The notes under the pieces are model-generated. The model saw only the letters and a program-made list of their open reading frames with translations. It had not been told where the DNA came from and did not search any database. Below, piece by piece: positions 26,706-35,028 of a stretch of DNA of 64,000 nucleotides. The translations under genes and the position numbers were made by a program. Where the stretch lies: the NCBI RefSeq assembly GCF_006540005.1, contig NZ_BJOC01000013.1, forward strand, positions 62,001-126,000, given 5' to 3'. The stretch's first letter is position 1. Each line of letters opens with the position of its first letter. The stretch comes from Halomonas halmophila. Its GTDB lineage: Bacteria > Pseudomonadota > Gammaproteobacteria > Pseudomonadales > Halomonadaceae.

Positions 26706-26786
26706 GAGTCGTCCGCCCCCGTCCATGGCGGGGGACGCCTGGTGACGGTCTGACTGGCCGTCTGCGCCAATCTTTCTGGGGGCGCC

Positions 26787-26804
26787 AAGGGGCGGCCCCT
26801 TTTT
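26787..26804 (+). terminator. Terminator between upp and the glycerol transporter operon
   Basis: AAGGGG at 26787-26792 pairs with CCCCTT at 26796-26801 around CGG and continues into a T-run ending at 26804. The preceding CCCCC/GGGGG hairpin near 26717-26736 may add to termination. Confidence 0.7.
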
Positions 26805-26823
26805 ATGTTCGAAAACGAAAAAT
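26804..26823 (+). promoter_or_regulatory. GlpR-like operator upstream of the glycerol ABC transporter operon
   Basis: Matches 17 of 20 positions of the enterobacterial GlpR consensus; the left half TATGTTCG is perfect. It abuts the upstream terminator and lies 241 bases before the first ATPase gene. The rest of the interval to 27064 has no gene. It includes a small palindrome TTTCGCGAAA at 26964-26973, but I could not fix a promoter. Confidence 0.7.
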
Positions 26824-27064
26824 ATCGAACCTGGTTCCTGCACAGCCATCCGGGTGGCGGTTTTCATCGACCACCTAGACAAAAGTTATAGAGCCTCATT
26901 AATTTCTTTTTATTCAGAGTGTTATGCGTGAACTGCGGGCGCTGACGGGCTGCGTTGAGCGGTTTTCGCGAAATAACATTTGTGTCTGAATTCGAATCTC
27001 GGCTAACTTGGTGCGACACGCCTGCTTAGCGTGGTCTCAACAACAATGATCAGCCGAGATCCGT

Positions 27065-28153
27065 ATGTCATTGACCCTCGAAAACATGGACCGGGTGGTC
27101 GGCGGTGAAACCCATATCGCCGACATGAACCTGACGCTGGAACCCGGCTCCTTCAATGTGTTGCTGGGCCGGACGCTCTCCGGCAAGACCAGCCTGATGC
27201 GCCTGATGGCCGGGCTCGATACGCCGACCCGAGGCCGGATCCTGATGAACGGCGAGGACGTGACGGGACGTTCGGTGCGCCATCGCAACGTCTCCATGGT
27301 CTACCAGCAGTTCATCAACTATCCCGGCTTGAGCGTCTACGACAACATCGCCTCGCCGTTGAAACTGGCCAGGGTCCCGCGCGCCGAGATCGATCGGCGG
27401 GTACGCCAGATTGCCGAGATGCTGCACATGGAGCACCTGCTGGAGCGTCTCCCCCTGGAGCTTTCCGGCGGTCAGCAGCAACGCACCGCCATGGGTCGGG
27501 CACTGGTCAAGGACGCCGATGTGGTGCTGTTCGACGAGCCGCTGGTCAACCTCGACTACAAGCTTCGCGAGGAGTTTCGCGAGGAACTGCGCGCGGTGTT
27601 CAGCGAGCGCAACTGCATTGCCGTCTATGCCACCACCGAGCCCGGCGAAGCCCTGGCGCTGGGCGGCAATACCGCCGTGCTGCATGAAGGCCGTCTGGTC
27701 CAGTACGGCGCTACCGAGGATGTCTATCACCGTCCGGGCAACATTGCGGCGGCGGAGATGTTCTCCGAACCTCCGATCAATATCGTCACCGGCAGCGTGT
27801 CCGGCACCGAGATCCGCTTCGATGAGAGCCTGCACTTTCCGGCGGGGGAAGCGCTGGGCAAGCTGTCGCCGGGTGACTACCGCTTCGGTATCCGCGCCTC
27901 GCATATCACCCTCGAGCCACGTGCCAGCGATGATGTCGAGCTCCGGATGAGTGTCGATATCGCCGAAATCAGTGGCTCGGAAACCTTCCTTCATGTGCAC
28001 AACGACCACTTCCACATGACGGTTCACCTGGACGGGGTGCACGAATTTGCCGTGGATGAGCCGGTCACGCTGTATTTTCCGGCTCACAAGGTCTATGCCT
28101 TCGATCCTGACGGGGCCGTGGTCCACATACCGGCGCATCTGGGAGGTATCTGA
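27065..28153 (+). CDS. glpS: Glycerol ABC transporter ATP-binding subunit 1 (GlpS type)
   Basis: A 362-residue MalK/UgpC-type ATPase: Walker A GRTLSGKTS (residues about 34-42), Q-loop VYQQFINYPGLSVYDNIASPLK, signature LSGGQQQR and Walker B VVLFDEPLVNLD, with a C-terminal TOBE-like domain (from about 240). First gene of six with the order glpS-glpT-glpP-glpQ-glpU-glpV described for the rhizobial glycerol importer. One base separates it from glpT. Assignment to glycerol rests on gene order, the DUF2160 gene, the adjacent GlpD-like gene and the GlpR-like operator. Confidence 0.88.
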   Translation: MSLTLENMDRVVGGETHIADMNLTLEPGSFNVLLGRTLSGKTSLMRLMAGLDTPTRGRILMNGEDVTGRSVRHRNVSMVYQQFINYPGLSVYDNIASPLKLARVPRAEIDRRVRQIAEMLHMEHLLERLPLELSGGQQQRTAMGRALVKDADVVLFDEPLVNLDYKLREEFREELRAVFSERNCIAVYATTEPGEALALGGNTAVLHEGRLVQYGATEDVYHRPGNIAAAEMFSEPPINIVTGSVSGTEIRFDESLHFPAGEALGKLSPGDYRFGIRASHITLEPRASDDVELRMSVDIAEISGSETFLHVHNDHFHMTVHLDGVHEFAVDEPVTLYFPAHKVYAFDPDGAVVHIPAHLGGI

Positions 28154-28154
28154 C

Positions 28155-29255
28155 ATGGCCGAGATTACACTGAAGTCCCTGGCGCACACTTATTCGGCCG
28201 CTCCCCGGTGCGACGCGGACTATGCCATTCGCGAGATGGACCATGTCTGGCATCAGGGCGGGGCCTATGCGTTGCTCGGCCCGTCGGGTTGCGGTAAATC
28301 AACGCTGCTCAACATCATCTCCGGCTTGCTGGAGCCCTCGAGCGGCGAGGTGCTGTTCGATGGCGAGGTGGTCAATGCACTACCACCGGAGGAGCGCAAC
28401 ATCGCCCAGGTTTTCCAGTTCCCGGTCATCTACGACACCATGACGGTCTACGATAACCTGGCGTTTCCCCTGCGCAACGTGAAGACACCGGAAGCCCGCG
28501 TCCATGAACGCGTCATGGAAGTGGCTGATGTCCTGGAGCTGACCGCGCAACTCAAGCGCAAGGCCAAGAACCTCACCGCGGATGAGAAGCAGAAGGTCTC
28601 CATGGGACGCGGGCTGGTGCGTGATGACGTCTCGGCGATTCTCTTCGATGAGCCGCTGACCGTGATCGACCCGCAGCTCAAGTGGAAGCTGCGCCGCAAG
28701 CTCAAGGAGATCCACCAGCGCTTCGCCATCACCATGGTCTACGTCACCCATGACCAGCTCGAAGCCTCCACCTTCGCCGACAAGATCGCGGTCATGTACG
28801 AGGGCCAGGTCGTGCAGTTCGGCACGCCGCGCGAGCTGTTCGAAACCCCCAACCACACCTTCGTCGGCTACTTCATTGGCAGCCCCGGCATGAACTTCCT
28901 GGATGTCGAAGCCCGTGATGGGAGTGTCTGGGCCGGTGATACCCGTCTGGAAGTCGGGCGGGGCGTGCACGCCACAATCCTCAGGGCCGACTCCTCCAAT
29001 GTCCGGCTGGGTATTCGGCCGGACTTCATCGAGGTGCACGACGAGCCGCTGGAAGGGAGCATGGAGGCGCGCGTCGAGCATGCCCAGGACCTGGGGACCT
29101 ATTCCATCGTCTATCTGTCGCTGGGCGGCGTCTCGCTCAAGGCGCGCATCGAAGAGGACCAGAAGACGCCGCTCGAGACGGCCTGGTTACGCTTCCCGGA
29201 TGAGCGTCTCGGCGTCTATGTCGATGAATACCGCGTGGAGATCGACCATGAATAA
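28155..29255 (+). CDS. glpT: Glycerol ABC transporter ATP-binding subunit 2 (GlpT type)
   Basis: A 366-residue second ATPase, predicted to form a heterodimer with GlpS. Walker A GPSGCGKST and Walker B AILFDEPLTVIDP are intact and the switch His lies in YVTHDQLEA. The signature motif is degenerate: the usual LSGGQ is replaced by LTADEKQKV, so one of the two composite ATP sites may be weak. A TOBE-like region follows. The ATG at 28155 begins MAEITLKSLAHTYS. It overlaps the permease gene glpP by eight bases. Not to be confused with the enteric GlpT antiporter. Confidence 0.88.
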   Translation: MAEITLKSLAHTYSAAPRCDADYAIREMDHVWHQGGAYALLGPSGCGKSTLLNIISGLLEPSSGEVLFDGEVVNALPPEERNIAQVFQFPVIYDTMTVYDNLAFPLRNVKTPEARVHERVMEVADVLELTAQLKRKAKNLTADEKQKVSMGRGLVRDDVSAILFDEPLTVIDPQLKWKLRRKLKEIHQRFAITMVYVTHDQLEASTFADKIAVMYEGQVVQFGTPRELFETPNHTFVGYFIGSPGMNFLDVEARDGSVWAGDTRLEVGRGVHATILRADSSNVRLGIRPDFIEVHDEPLEGSMEARVEHAQDLGTYSIVYLSLGGVSLKARIEEDQKTPLETAWLRFPDERLGVYVDEYRVEIDHE

Positions 29256-30126
29256 AGTCTACAACAATCGGGCCTGGTGGCTGATCCTGCCCATGCTGCT
29301 GCTGGTGGCCTTCTCGGCCATCATTCCCTTGATGACGGTCGTCAACTATTCGGTGCAAGACGTCTTCGACGCCCATACGCGCTTCTTTACGGGAACCGAA
29401 TGGTTCAAGGAGATGCTCAACGATCCTGCCCTCCAGGCGGCCGTGCTGCGGCAATTTGCCTTCTCACTGACGATTCTGGCCATTGAGGTGCCTTTGGGGA
29501 TTGGTATTGCATTGCTCATGCCCAAGAAGGGCTGGCAGGCCTCGGCGGTGCTGATCCTGGTCACCATGCCGCTGCTGATTCCCTGGAATGTGGTGGGCAG
29601 TATCTGGCAGATCTTCACGCGTGGCGATATCGGCCTGATGGGCTGGAGCCTGCGCGAGCTGGGCTATGGTTACAACATCACGGCCAGTCCGGTGGATGCC
29701 TGGGCCACCATCATTCTGATGGATGTCTGGCACTGGACGCCGCTGATCGCACTGCTCTGCTACAGCGGCCTGCGTTCGATTCCGGATGCCTATTATCAGG
29801 CGGCACGCATCGATCGTGCCTCGAAGTGGTCGGTGTTTCGCTACATTCAGTTGCCCAAGCTGACCAATGTGCTGGTGATCGGGGTGCTGTTGCGCTTCAT
29901 GCACTCCTTCATGATCTATGCCGAGCCCTTCGTGCTCACCGGGGGCGGGCCGGGCAGTTCGACGACCTTCCTCAGTCAGTCGCTGACCACCATGGCGATC
30001 GGCCAGCAGGATCTGGGGCCATCTGCCGCCTTTTCGCTGATCTATTTCCTGATCATTCTGCTGGTCACCTGGGTGTTTTACACCGCGATCATGAACATGC
30101 AGAAAGACAACAACAAGGGGGCATGA
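29248..30126 (+). CDS. glpP: Glycerol ABC transporter permease 1 (GlpP type)
   Basis: A 292-residue MalF-type permease with six predicted helices. The EAA loop is YYQAARIDRASKWSVFRYIQLPKLTNVLVI. The first helix WWLILPMLLLVAFSAIIPLMTVVNYSVQD is typical of sugar/polyol permeases. The ATG at 29248 overlaps the end of glpT by eight bases, and one base separates the stop from glpQ, so the proteins are made in a coupled way. Pairs with GlpQ to form the channel. Confidence 0.88.
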   Translation: MNKVYNNRAWWLILPMLLLVAFSAIIPLMTVVNYSVQDVFDAHTRFFTGTEWFKEMLNDPALQAAVLRQFAFSLTILAIEVPLGIGIALLMPKKGWQASAVLILVTMPLLIPWNVVGSIWQIFTRGDIGLMGWSLRELGYGYNITASPVDAWATIILMDVWHWTPLIALLCYSGLRSIPDAYYQAARIDRASKWSVFRYIQLPKLTNVLVIGVLLRFMHSFMIYAEPFVLTGGGPGSSTTFLSQSLTTMAIGQQDLGPSAAFSLIYFLIILLVTWVFYTAIMNMQKDNNKGA

Positions 30127-30127
30127 G

Positions 30128-31024
30128 ATGAGCCATTCATCACAGCCGACAACACCCGAAGCGGTTCGTCAATCCGCTGCGGCCGCCGACAACCGCCGGC
30201 GTCGCAAGGCACGGCCGGCTTCCCGGCAGTGGCGTCGTCGCGGCCTGATGGCGGCCTACATCGTCTTCGTGCTGCTGCCGATCTACTGGCTGCTGAACAT
30301 GTCCTTTCAGTCGAACACTGAAATCCTCGGTAGCCTGACATTGTGGCCGCAAGACTTCACGGTCGAGCACTACGCCAAGATTCTCACCGAGTCCAGTTGG
30401 TACATGGGTTATGTCAACTCCATCACCTATGTGTTGATGAACATGCTGATCAGCATTGTGGTCGCGCTGCCGGCCGCCTATGCCTTCAGTCGCTACCAGT
30501 TCATCGGTGACAAGCACCTGTTCTTCTGGCTGTTGACCAACCTGATGGCACCACCGGCCGTCTTCCTGCTGCCGTATTTCCAGCTGTATTACACCGTGGG
30601 GCTGTTCGACACCCACTTGGCCGTTGCCCTGGCGCACTGCCTGTTCAATATTCCGCTGGCGGTATGGATTCTCGAAGGCTTCATGAGCGGTGTTCCCAAG
30701 GAAATCGACGAAACGGCGTTTATCGACGGCTACAGCTTCCCGCGTTTTTTCGTCAAGATTTTCATTCCCATGATCAGCTCGGGGATCGGCGTCACGCTGT
30801 TCTTCCTGTTCATGTTCTCGTGGGTCGAACTGCTGTTGGCCAGCACCCTGACTTCCACCGATGCCCAGCCGATTGCCTCGGTGATGACGCAGACCAAGGG
30901 CGCCTCGGGTATCGACTGGGGGGCACTGTCCGCGGCCGGCGCCCTGACCATACTGCCGGGTATCGTGGTGGTGTACTTCGTTCGCAATCACATCGCCAAG
31001 GGCTTTGCCCTGGGCCGTACCTGA
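30128..31024 (+). CDS. glpQ: Glycerol ABC transporter permease 2 (GlpQ type)
   Basis: A 298-residue MalG-type permease. About 36 polar residues rich in Arg and Ser precede the first helix (GLMAAYIVFVLLPIYWLLNMSFQ). The EAA loop is PKEIDETAFIDGYSFPRFFVKIFIPMISSGIGVTLFF. The C-terminus ends KGFALGRT, as is usual for this family. The symbol follows the rhizobial glpSTPQUV naming and is unrelated to the glycerophosphodiesterase GlpQ. Confidence 0.88.
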   Translation: MSHSSQPTTPEAVRQSAAAADNRRRRKARPASRQWRRRGLMAAYIVFVLLPIYWLLNMSFQSNTEILGSLTLWPQDFTVEHYAKILTESSWYMGYVNSITYVLMNMLISIVVALPAAYAFSRYQFIGDKHLFFWLLTNLMAPPAVFLLPYFQLYYTVGLFDTHLAVALAHCLFNIPLAVWILEGFMSGVPKEIDETAFIDGYSFPRFFVKIFIPMISSGIGVTLFFLFMFSWVELLLASTLTSTDAQPIASVMTQTKGASGIDWGALSAAGALTILPGIVVVYFVRNHIAKGFALGRT

Positions 31025-31037
31025 GGAGGGTCGTGAC

Positions 31038-31310
31038 ATGGAATGGATGGTCTGGACCACGCCCACTGCCGTCTTCTTTGCTGTCATCGCGGCCCTGCTG
31101 GCCTGCATGACGACCTGGGAAGTCGTGTCACCGACCGTCGAGCGCAAGGGCTTTCTGCCCATTTCGACCACCCGTGGTGATCGCTTCTTTATCGGCCTGC
31201 TTTCGGCGGCCTATATCCACCTGATCGTGATCGGATTCACGCCACTCAGCATCTGGATGGCTCTGGGGGCATCGGTAGTCTGGTGTCTGATACTGATGCG
31301 CTGGGGCTGA
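31038..31310 (+). CDS. glpU: DUF2160 small membrane protein (GlpU type)
   Basis: A 90-residue protein with two or three hydrophobic helices, starting MEWMVWTTPTAVFFAVIAALL, with the conserved WEVVSPTVERKGFLPISTTRGDRFFIGLL and YIHLIVIGF. DUF2160 proteins occur almost only in this transporter operon, between the permeases and the binding protein. No mechanism is established; an accessory subunit role is plausible. The ribosome site CTGAGGAGGG is strong. Confidence 0.88.
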   Translation: MEWMVWTTPTAVFFAVIAALLACMTTWEVVSPTVERKGFLPISTTRGDRFFIGLLSAAYIHLIVIGFTPLSIWMALGASVVWCLILMRWG

Positions 31311-31366
31311 CAGAAACGCATGGAGCCCAATGTCCAGGACGGACCACAACAACTCAAGAGGTCAAC

Positions 31367-33109
31367 ATGAAATACACAACAATGCGACTCTCTGCACTGG
31401 CGGCCAGTGTCATGCTGGCCAGCGGTGCGCTGCACGCCGATGATCACGATGCTCGCGCCATTGCCGAGCGCCTGGTCGATGAGCACTTTCAGGACTCGAC
31501 GCTGAGCCGCAAGGAGCAGATCGAGGAACTGATGTGGTTTGCCGAGGCGGCGGAGCCCTTCCGGGGGATGGAGATCAACACGGTAGCGGAAGGCCTGACC
31601 ACGCACATCTACGAACGTGATGTGCTGGCCGAGGCCTTCAGCGAGCTGACCGGTATCGAGCTGACCCACAACATCATTGGCGAAGGTGATGTGGTGTCCA
31701 ACATGCAGACGCAAATGCAGACGGGGCGCAATATCTATGATGGTTACGTCAATGATACCGATGCCATCGGCACGCATATCCGTTATGGCGATACGGTAAA
31801 CCTCTCCAAGGCCATGGAGAATGAGTGGGCCGACTATACGCTGCCGACACTGGATCTCGATGATTTTATCGGGCTGCAATATGGTACGGCACCGGATGGC
31901 AGCGTCTATCAGCTCCCGACCCAACAGTTCGCCAACCTCTACTGGTTCCGCTATGACTGGTTCCAGCGCGAAGATTTCCAGAAGCAGTTTCGGGAGATCT
32001 ATGGCTATGACCTGGGTGTCCCCACCAACTGGACAGCCTACGAAGATATCGCCGAGTTCTTCACCGAGCATGTCGGCGAAATCGATGGTACCAAGGTCTA
32101 TGGCCACATGGACTATGGGCGTCGCGACCCGTCCCTGGGCTGGCGCTTCCACGACTCCTGGCTGTCCATGGCCGGCATGGGCAGTCCCGGGGTGCCGTTC
32201 GGTAATCCGGTTGATGACTGGGGCATTCGTGTGAACGAGCAAAGCCAGCCGGTGGGCGCCAGCGTGTCACGTGGTGGCGCGACCAACTCGCCGGCTTCGG
32301 TGTTTGCCGTGACCAAGATGGTCGACTGGCTCGAGAAGTATGCCCCGCCCGAAGCTAGTGGCATGACCTTTGGCGAGGCTGGCCCGGTACCCGCACAGGG
32401 TAATATTGCCCAACAGATGTTCTGGTACACCGCCTTCACCGCCGACATGACCGCTCCCGACCTTCCGGTGACTGACGCTGAAGGCAATCCCAAGTGGCGC
32501 ATGGCACCGTCACCCACGGGTCCCTACTGGGAAGAAGGCATGAAGGTCGGTTATCAAGACGTGGGCGCCTGGACCTTCTTCGAGTCAACTCCCGAGGATC
32601 GCCGCACCGCGGCCTGGTTGTTCGCCCAGTTCACCGTGTCCAAGACGGTGTCGCTGGAGAAGCTGATGGAAGGGCTGACACCGATTCGCGAGTCCGATGT
32701 GTTCTCCGAACAGATGACCGAGATGGCACCCAAGCTGGGCGGCCTGGTGGAGTTCTATCGCAGCCCCAACGAGTCCAAGTGGACGCCGTCGTCCACCAAT
32801 GTGCCGGACTATCCGCGCATGGCACCGCTGTGGTGGCAGAACCTGGCACCCGCGGTCAGTGGAGATATGTCACCCAAGGAGGCTCTGGACAACCTGGCCG
32901 GTGAACTCGACAGCATCATGTCACGCCTGGCGCGAGCCGATGTCTTCGACAGCTATTCCCCGGTGCTCAATGAGGAGCGGGACCCGCAATATTGGCTTGA
33001 ACAACCGGGTGCCCCCAAGCAGGAGCTCGACAACGAAATGCCCGAGGGCAAGACCGTGCCCTATGACGAACTTATGGAGGCGTGGATGGCTGCCGGCGAA
33101 CGTGAATGA
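31367..33109 (+). CDS. glpV: Glycerol ABC transporter substrate-binding protein (GlpV type)
   Basis: A 580-residue periplasmic binding protein, larger than typical sugar-binding proteins as expected for this subfamily. The signal peptide covers residues 1-24 (cleavage after GALHA, before DDHD). Family sequence follows, such as FRGMEINTVAEGLTTHIYERDVLAEAF and IGEGDVVSNMQTQMQTGRNIYDGYVNDTD. It captures glycerol for GlpPQ. The in-frame extension upstream of the ATG at 31367 overlaps glpU and is not used. Last gene before a strong terminator. Confidence 0.88.
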   Translation: MKYTTMRLSALAASVMLASGALHADDHDARAIAERLVDEHFQDSTLSRKEQIEELMWFAEAAEPFRGMEINTVAEGLTTHIYERDVLAEAFSELTGIELTHNIIGEGDVVSNMQTQMQTGRNIYDGYVNDTDAIGTHIRYGDTVNLSKAMENEWADYTLPTLDLDDFIGLQYGTAPDGSVYQLPTQQFANLYWFRYDWFQREDFQKQFREIYGYDLGVPTNWTAYEDIAEFFTEHVGEIDGTKVYGHMDYGRRDPSLGWRFHDSWLSMAGMGSPGVPFGNPVDDWGIRVNEQSQPVGASVSRGGATNSPASVFAVTKMVDWLEKYAPPEASGMTFGEAGPVPAQGNIAQQMFWYTAFTADMTAPDLPVTDAEGNPKWRMAPSPTGPYWEEGMKVGYQDVGAWTFFESTPEDRRTAAWLFAQFTVSKTVSLEKLMEGLTPIRESDVFSEQMTEMAPKLGGLVEFYRSPNESKWTPSSTNVPDYPRMAPLWWQNLAPAVSGDMSPKEALDNLAGELDSIMSRLARADVFDSYSPVLNEERDPQYWLEQPGAPKQELDNEMPEGKTVPYDELMEAWMAAGERE

Positions 33110-33200
33110 CCTCAGGCGCCGGTCGTGAGACCGGCGTGGTCACGCCCGGACCCAGGCTCGGGCGACTGGACAAGGTTTCACCGGTTGCCTGAACGGGACG

Positions 33201-33238
33201 AGGCCCCGCTCGGAGCAAACCGAGCGGGGCCTTCTTTC
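33201..33238 (+). terminator. Rho-independent terminator of the glycerol transporter operon
   Basis: A perfect 12-bp stem (AGGCCCCGCTCG at 33201-33212 with CGAGCGGGGCCT at 33221-33232) is followed by TCTTTCT. Confidence 0.88.
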
Positions 33239-33254
33239 TGAACAAGGGCCAAAC

Positions 33255-34898
33255 ATGCAACTTAGAGAAAGCAATATTCGTCAACTGACCGAGCAGACCT
33301 TCGATACCCTGGTCATCGGGGCGGGCATCAATGGCGCCTCGGCAGCGGCGGCACTCAGCGGCAAGGGCAGCAGTGTTGCGCTGATCGACCGCGGAGACTT
33401 TGCCGGCAGCACCAGCATGCACTCCTCAAATCTGGTCTGGGGCGGCATCAAGTACATGGAAAGCGGCGACTTCAAACTGGTGCGCAAGCTGTGCAAGAGT
33501 CGCAACCATCTGATCCGCAGCTATCCCTCGACGGTGCAGGAGATCCGCTTTCTGACCACCATCGACAAGGGCTTCCGGCATCATCCGTTATACCCCTGGG
33601 CGGGAACCTGGCTCTACTGGTTGATGGGAAGCGCCTTCACCCGGATGCCGCACTTTCTGCGACCTGGGGCTATCAAGGCGCGCGAGTCGATCATCGATAC
33701 CTCGAATGCGCAGGGGGGCTTCGAATACTCCGATGCTTATCTGCATGACAATGATGCACGCTTTGTCTTCAGTTTCGTCCGCAATGCGCTGGATTTCGGT
33801 GCCATGGTGGCCAATTACGTCGAATCCCTGGGCTCGCGCCGCGAAGGCGATGTGTGGGTGACGCAGGTGAGGGATGGCATCGACGGCCGGACCTTCGAGA
33901 TTCGCTCGCGAGTGCTGATCAATGCCGCCGGCCCCTGGGTCGATGAGCACAATCGGCTCACGCAACAGCCGACCGACCACCATCATGTGTTCTCCAAGGG
34001 CATACACCTGATCGTGCCACGCCTGACCCCCAACAAGCGAGTGCTGGCTTTCTTTGCCGATGACGGCCGACTGTTCTTCGTGATTCCCATGGGTCGGCGC
34101 ACCTGCATCGGCACCACCGACACCCGGGTCGACAGCCCTGACGTATCGGTGACCGAGGATGACATCCGCTTCGTGCTCGACAACATCAACAAGCGCCTCG
34201 AACTCGACAGCCCCTTGACCAGTGAAGACATCATCTCGACGCGCTGTGGTGTCAGGCCGCTGGCCGTGAAACCCAGCGGTGGCAATGATCGGGACTTTCT
34301 CAACCTGTCGCGCAAGCATGCCATCGACATTGACCCGAACAGCTACCACCTCAGCATCTTCGGCGGCAAGCTGACGGACTGCCTGAATGTCGGCGAAGAG
34401 GTCGTGGCGGAAGTGCGCCAACTGGGCATCGACATGCCGTACCCCGAGCATCGCTGGTATGGCGAGCCGGATGAGGCAGTCCGCGAGGACTTCATGCACC
34501 AGGCGAGCCGCATGGGGCTGGACAGCATGACGCACCCGGATGCATCGGAACCGCTCAGCACGCGGCTATGGCGACGCTATGGGCGTCAGGCACTGGAACT
34601 GCTCGAGGACATTCGCCTCGATCCCGAACAGGCGCAGGTCCTGATCGAAGGCACCGAGTATCTGCGCTGCGAGCTGAAGCTGGCGCGACGCAGTGAAATG
34701 GTGACCAAGCTGGATGACTTCCTGCGGCGCCGCTCGAAGGTGTCGCTGGTCGTCTCCGAGGCGACATTGCATGCCTCGCCCGGTCTCATGGAAGCATGCC
34801 GCATCCTGTTCGACGATCAGGCCGAGCAGCGTCTGGCCGAATACTGGCAGTCACGGCAGGCACTGCCCCGGGGAGAAGCGGCGGAAGAGGCGGGCTGA
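33255..34898 (+). CDS. Second GlpD-like FAD-dependent glycerol-3-phosphate dehydrogenase
   Basis: A 547-residue FAD-dependent oxidoreductase of the GlpD/GlpA family. The N-terminal LVIGAGINGASAAAALSGKG binds FAD, SSNLVWGGIKYMESGDFKLVRKLC matches the GlpD motif, and FGGKLTDCLNVGEEV is the conserved C-terminal FAD region. It diverges strongly from the 501-residue GlpD at 14.3 kb and is a distinct subfamily, not a recent duplicate. It lies 145 bases beyond glpV, separated by a terminator, so it may be read from its own promoter or by read-through. It could oxidise glycerol-3-phosphate or a related polyol phosphate. Confidence 0.85.
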   Translation: MQLRESNIRQLTEQTFDTLVIGAGINGASAAAALSGKGSSVALIDRGDFAGSTSMHSSNLVWGGIKYMESGDFKLVRKLCKSRNHLIRSYPSTVQEIRFLTTIDKGFRHHPLYPWAGTWLYWLMGSAFTRMPHFLRPGAIKARESIIDTSNAQGGFEYSDAYLHDNDARFVFSFVRNALDFGAMVANYVESLGSRREGDVWVTQVRDGIDGRTFEIRSRVLINAAGPWVDEHNRLTQQPTDHHHVFSKGIHLIVPRLTPNKRVLAFFADDGRLFFVIPMGRRTCIGTTDTRVDSPDVSVTEDDIRFVLDNINKRLELDSPLTSEDIISTRCGVRPLAVKPSGGNDRDFLNLSRKHAIDIDPNSYHLSIFGGKLTDCLNVGEEVVAEVRQLGIDMPYPEHRWYGEPDEAVREDFMHQASRMGLDSMTHPDASEPLSTRLWRRYGRQALELLEDIRLDPEQAQVLIEGTEYLRCELKLARRSEMVTKLDDFLRRRSKVSLVVSEATLHASPGLMEACRILFDDQAEQRLAEYWQSRQALPRGEAAEEAG

Positions 34899-35028
34899 GC
34901 CGGCGCCGGGTCGCCATGGTCAGGGCGTGGGCGAGTGTAGCTCAGGCGCTCAGGGTTACCGGGCGGGGCCGGGTTGCTAGAATGGCCAGGCTCGAGCCAT
35001 TCATCCCGCCCTGCAGGAGCCTTTCCCG

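Noticed and set aside
27065-34898. Reading the six-gene cluster as a maltose-type or glycerol-3-phosphate (Ugp) importer
   Set aside because: Two different ATPases, a DUF2160 gene, a large binding protein, a GlpD-like neighbour and a GlpR-like operator fit the glpSTPQUV glycerol importer better. Ugp has a single ATPase.
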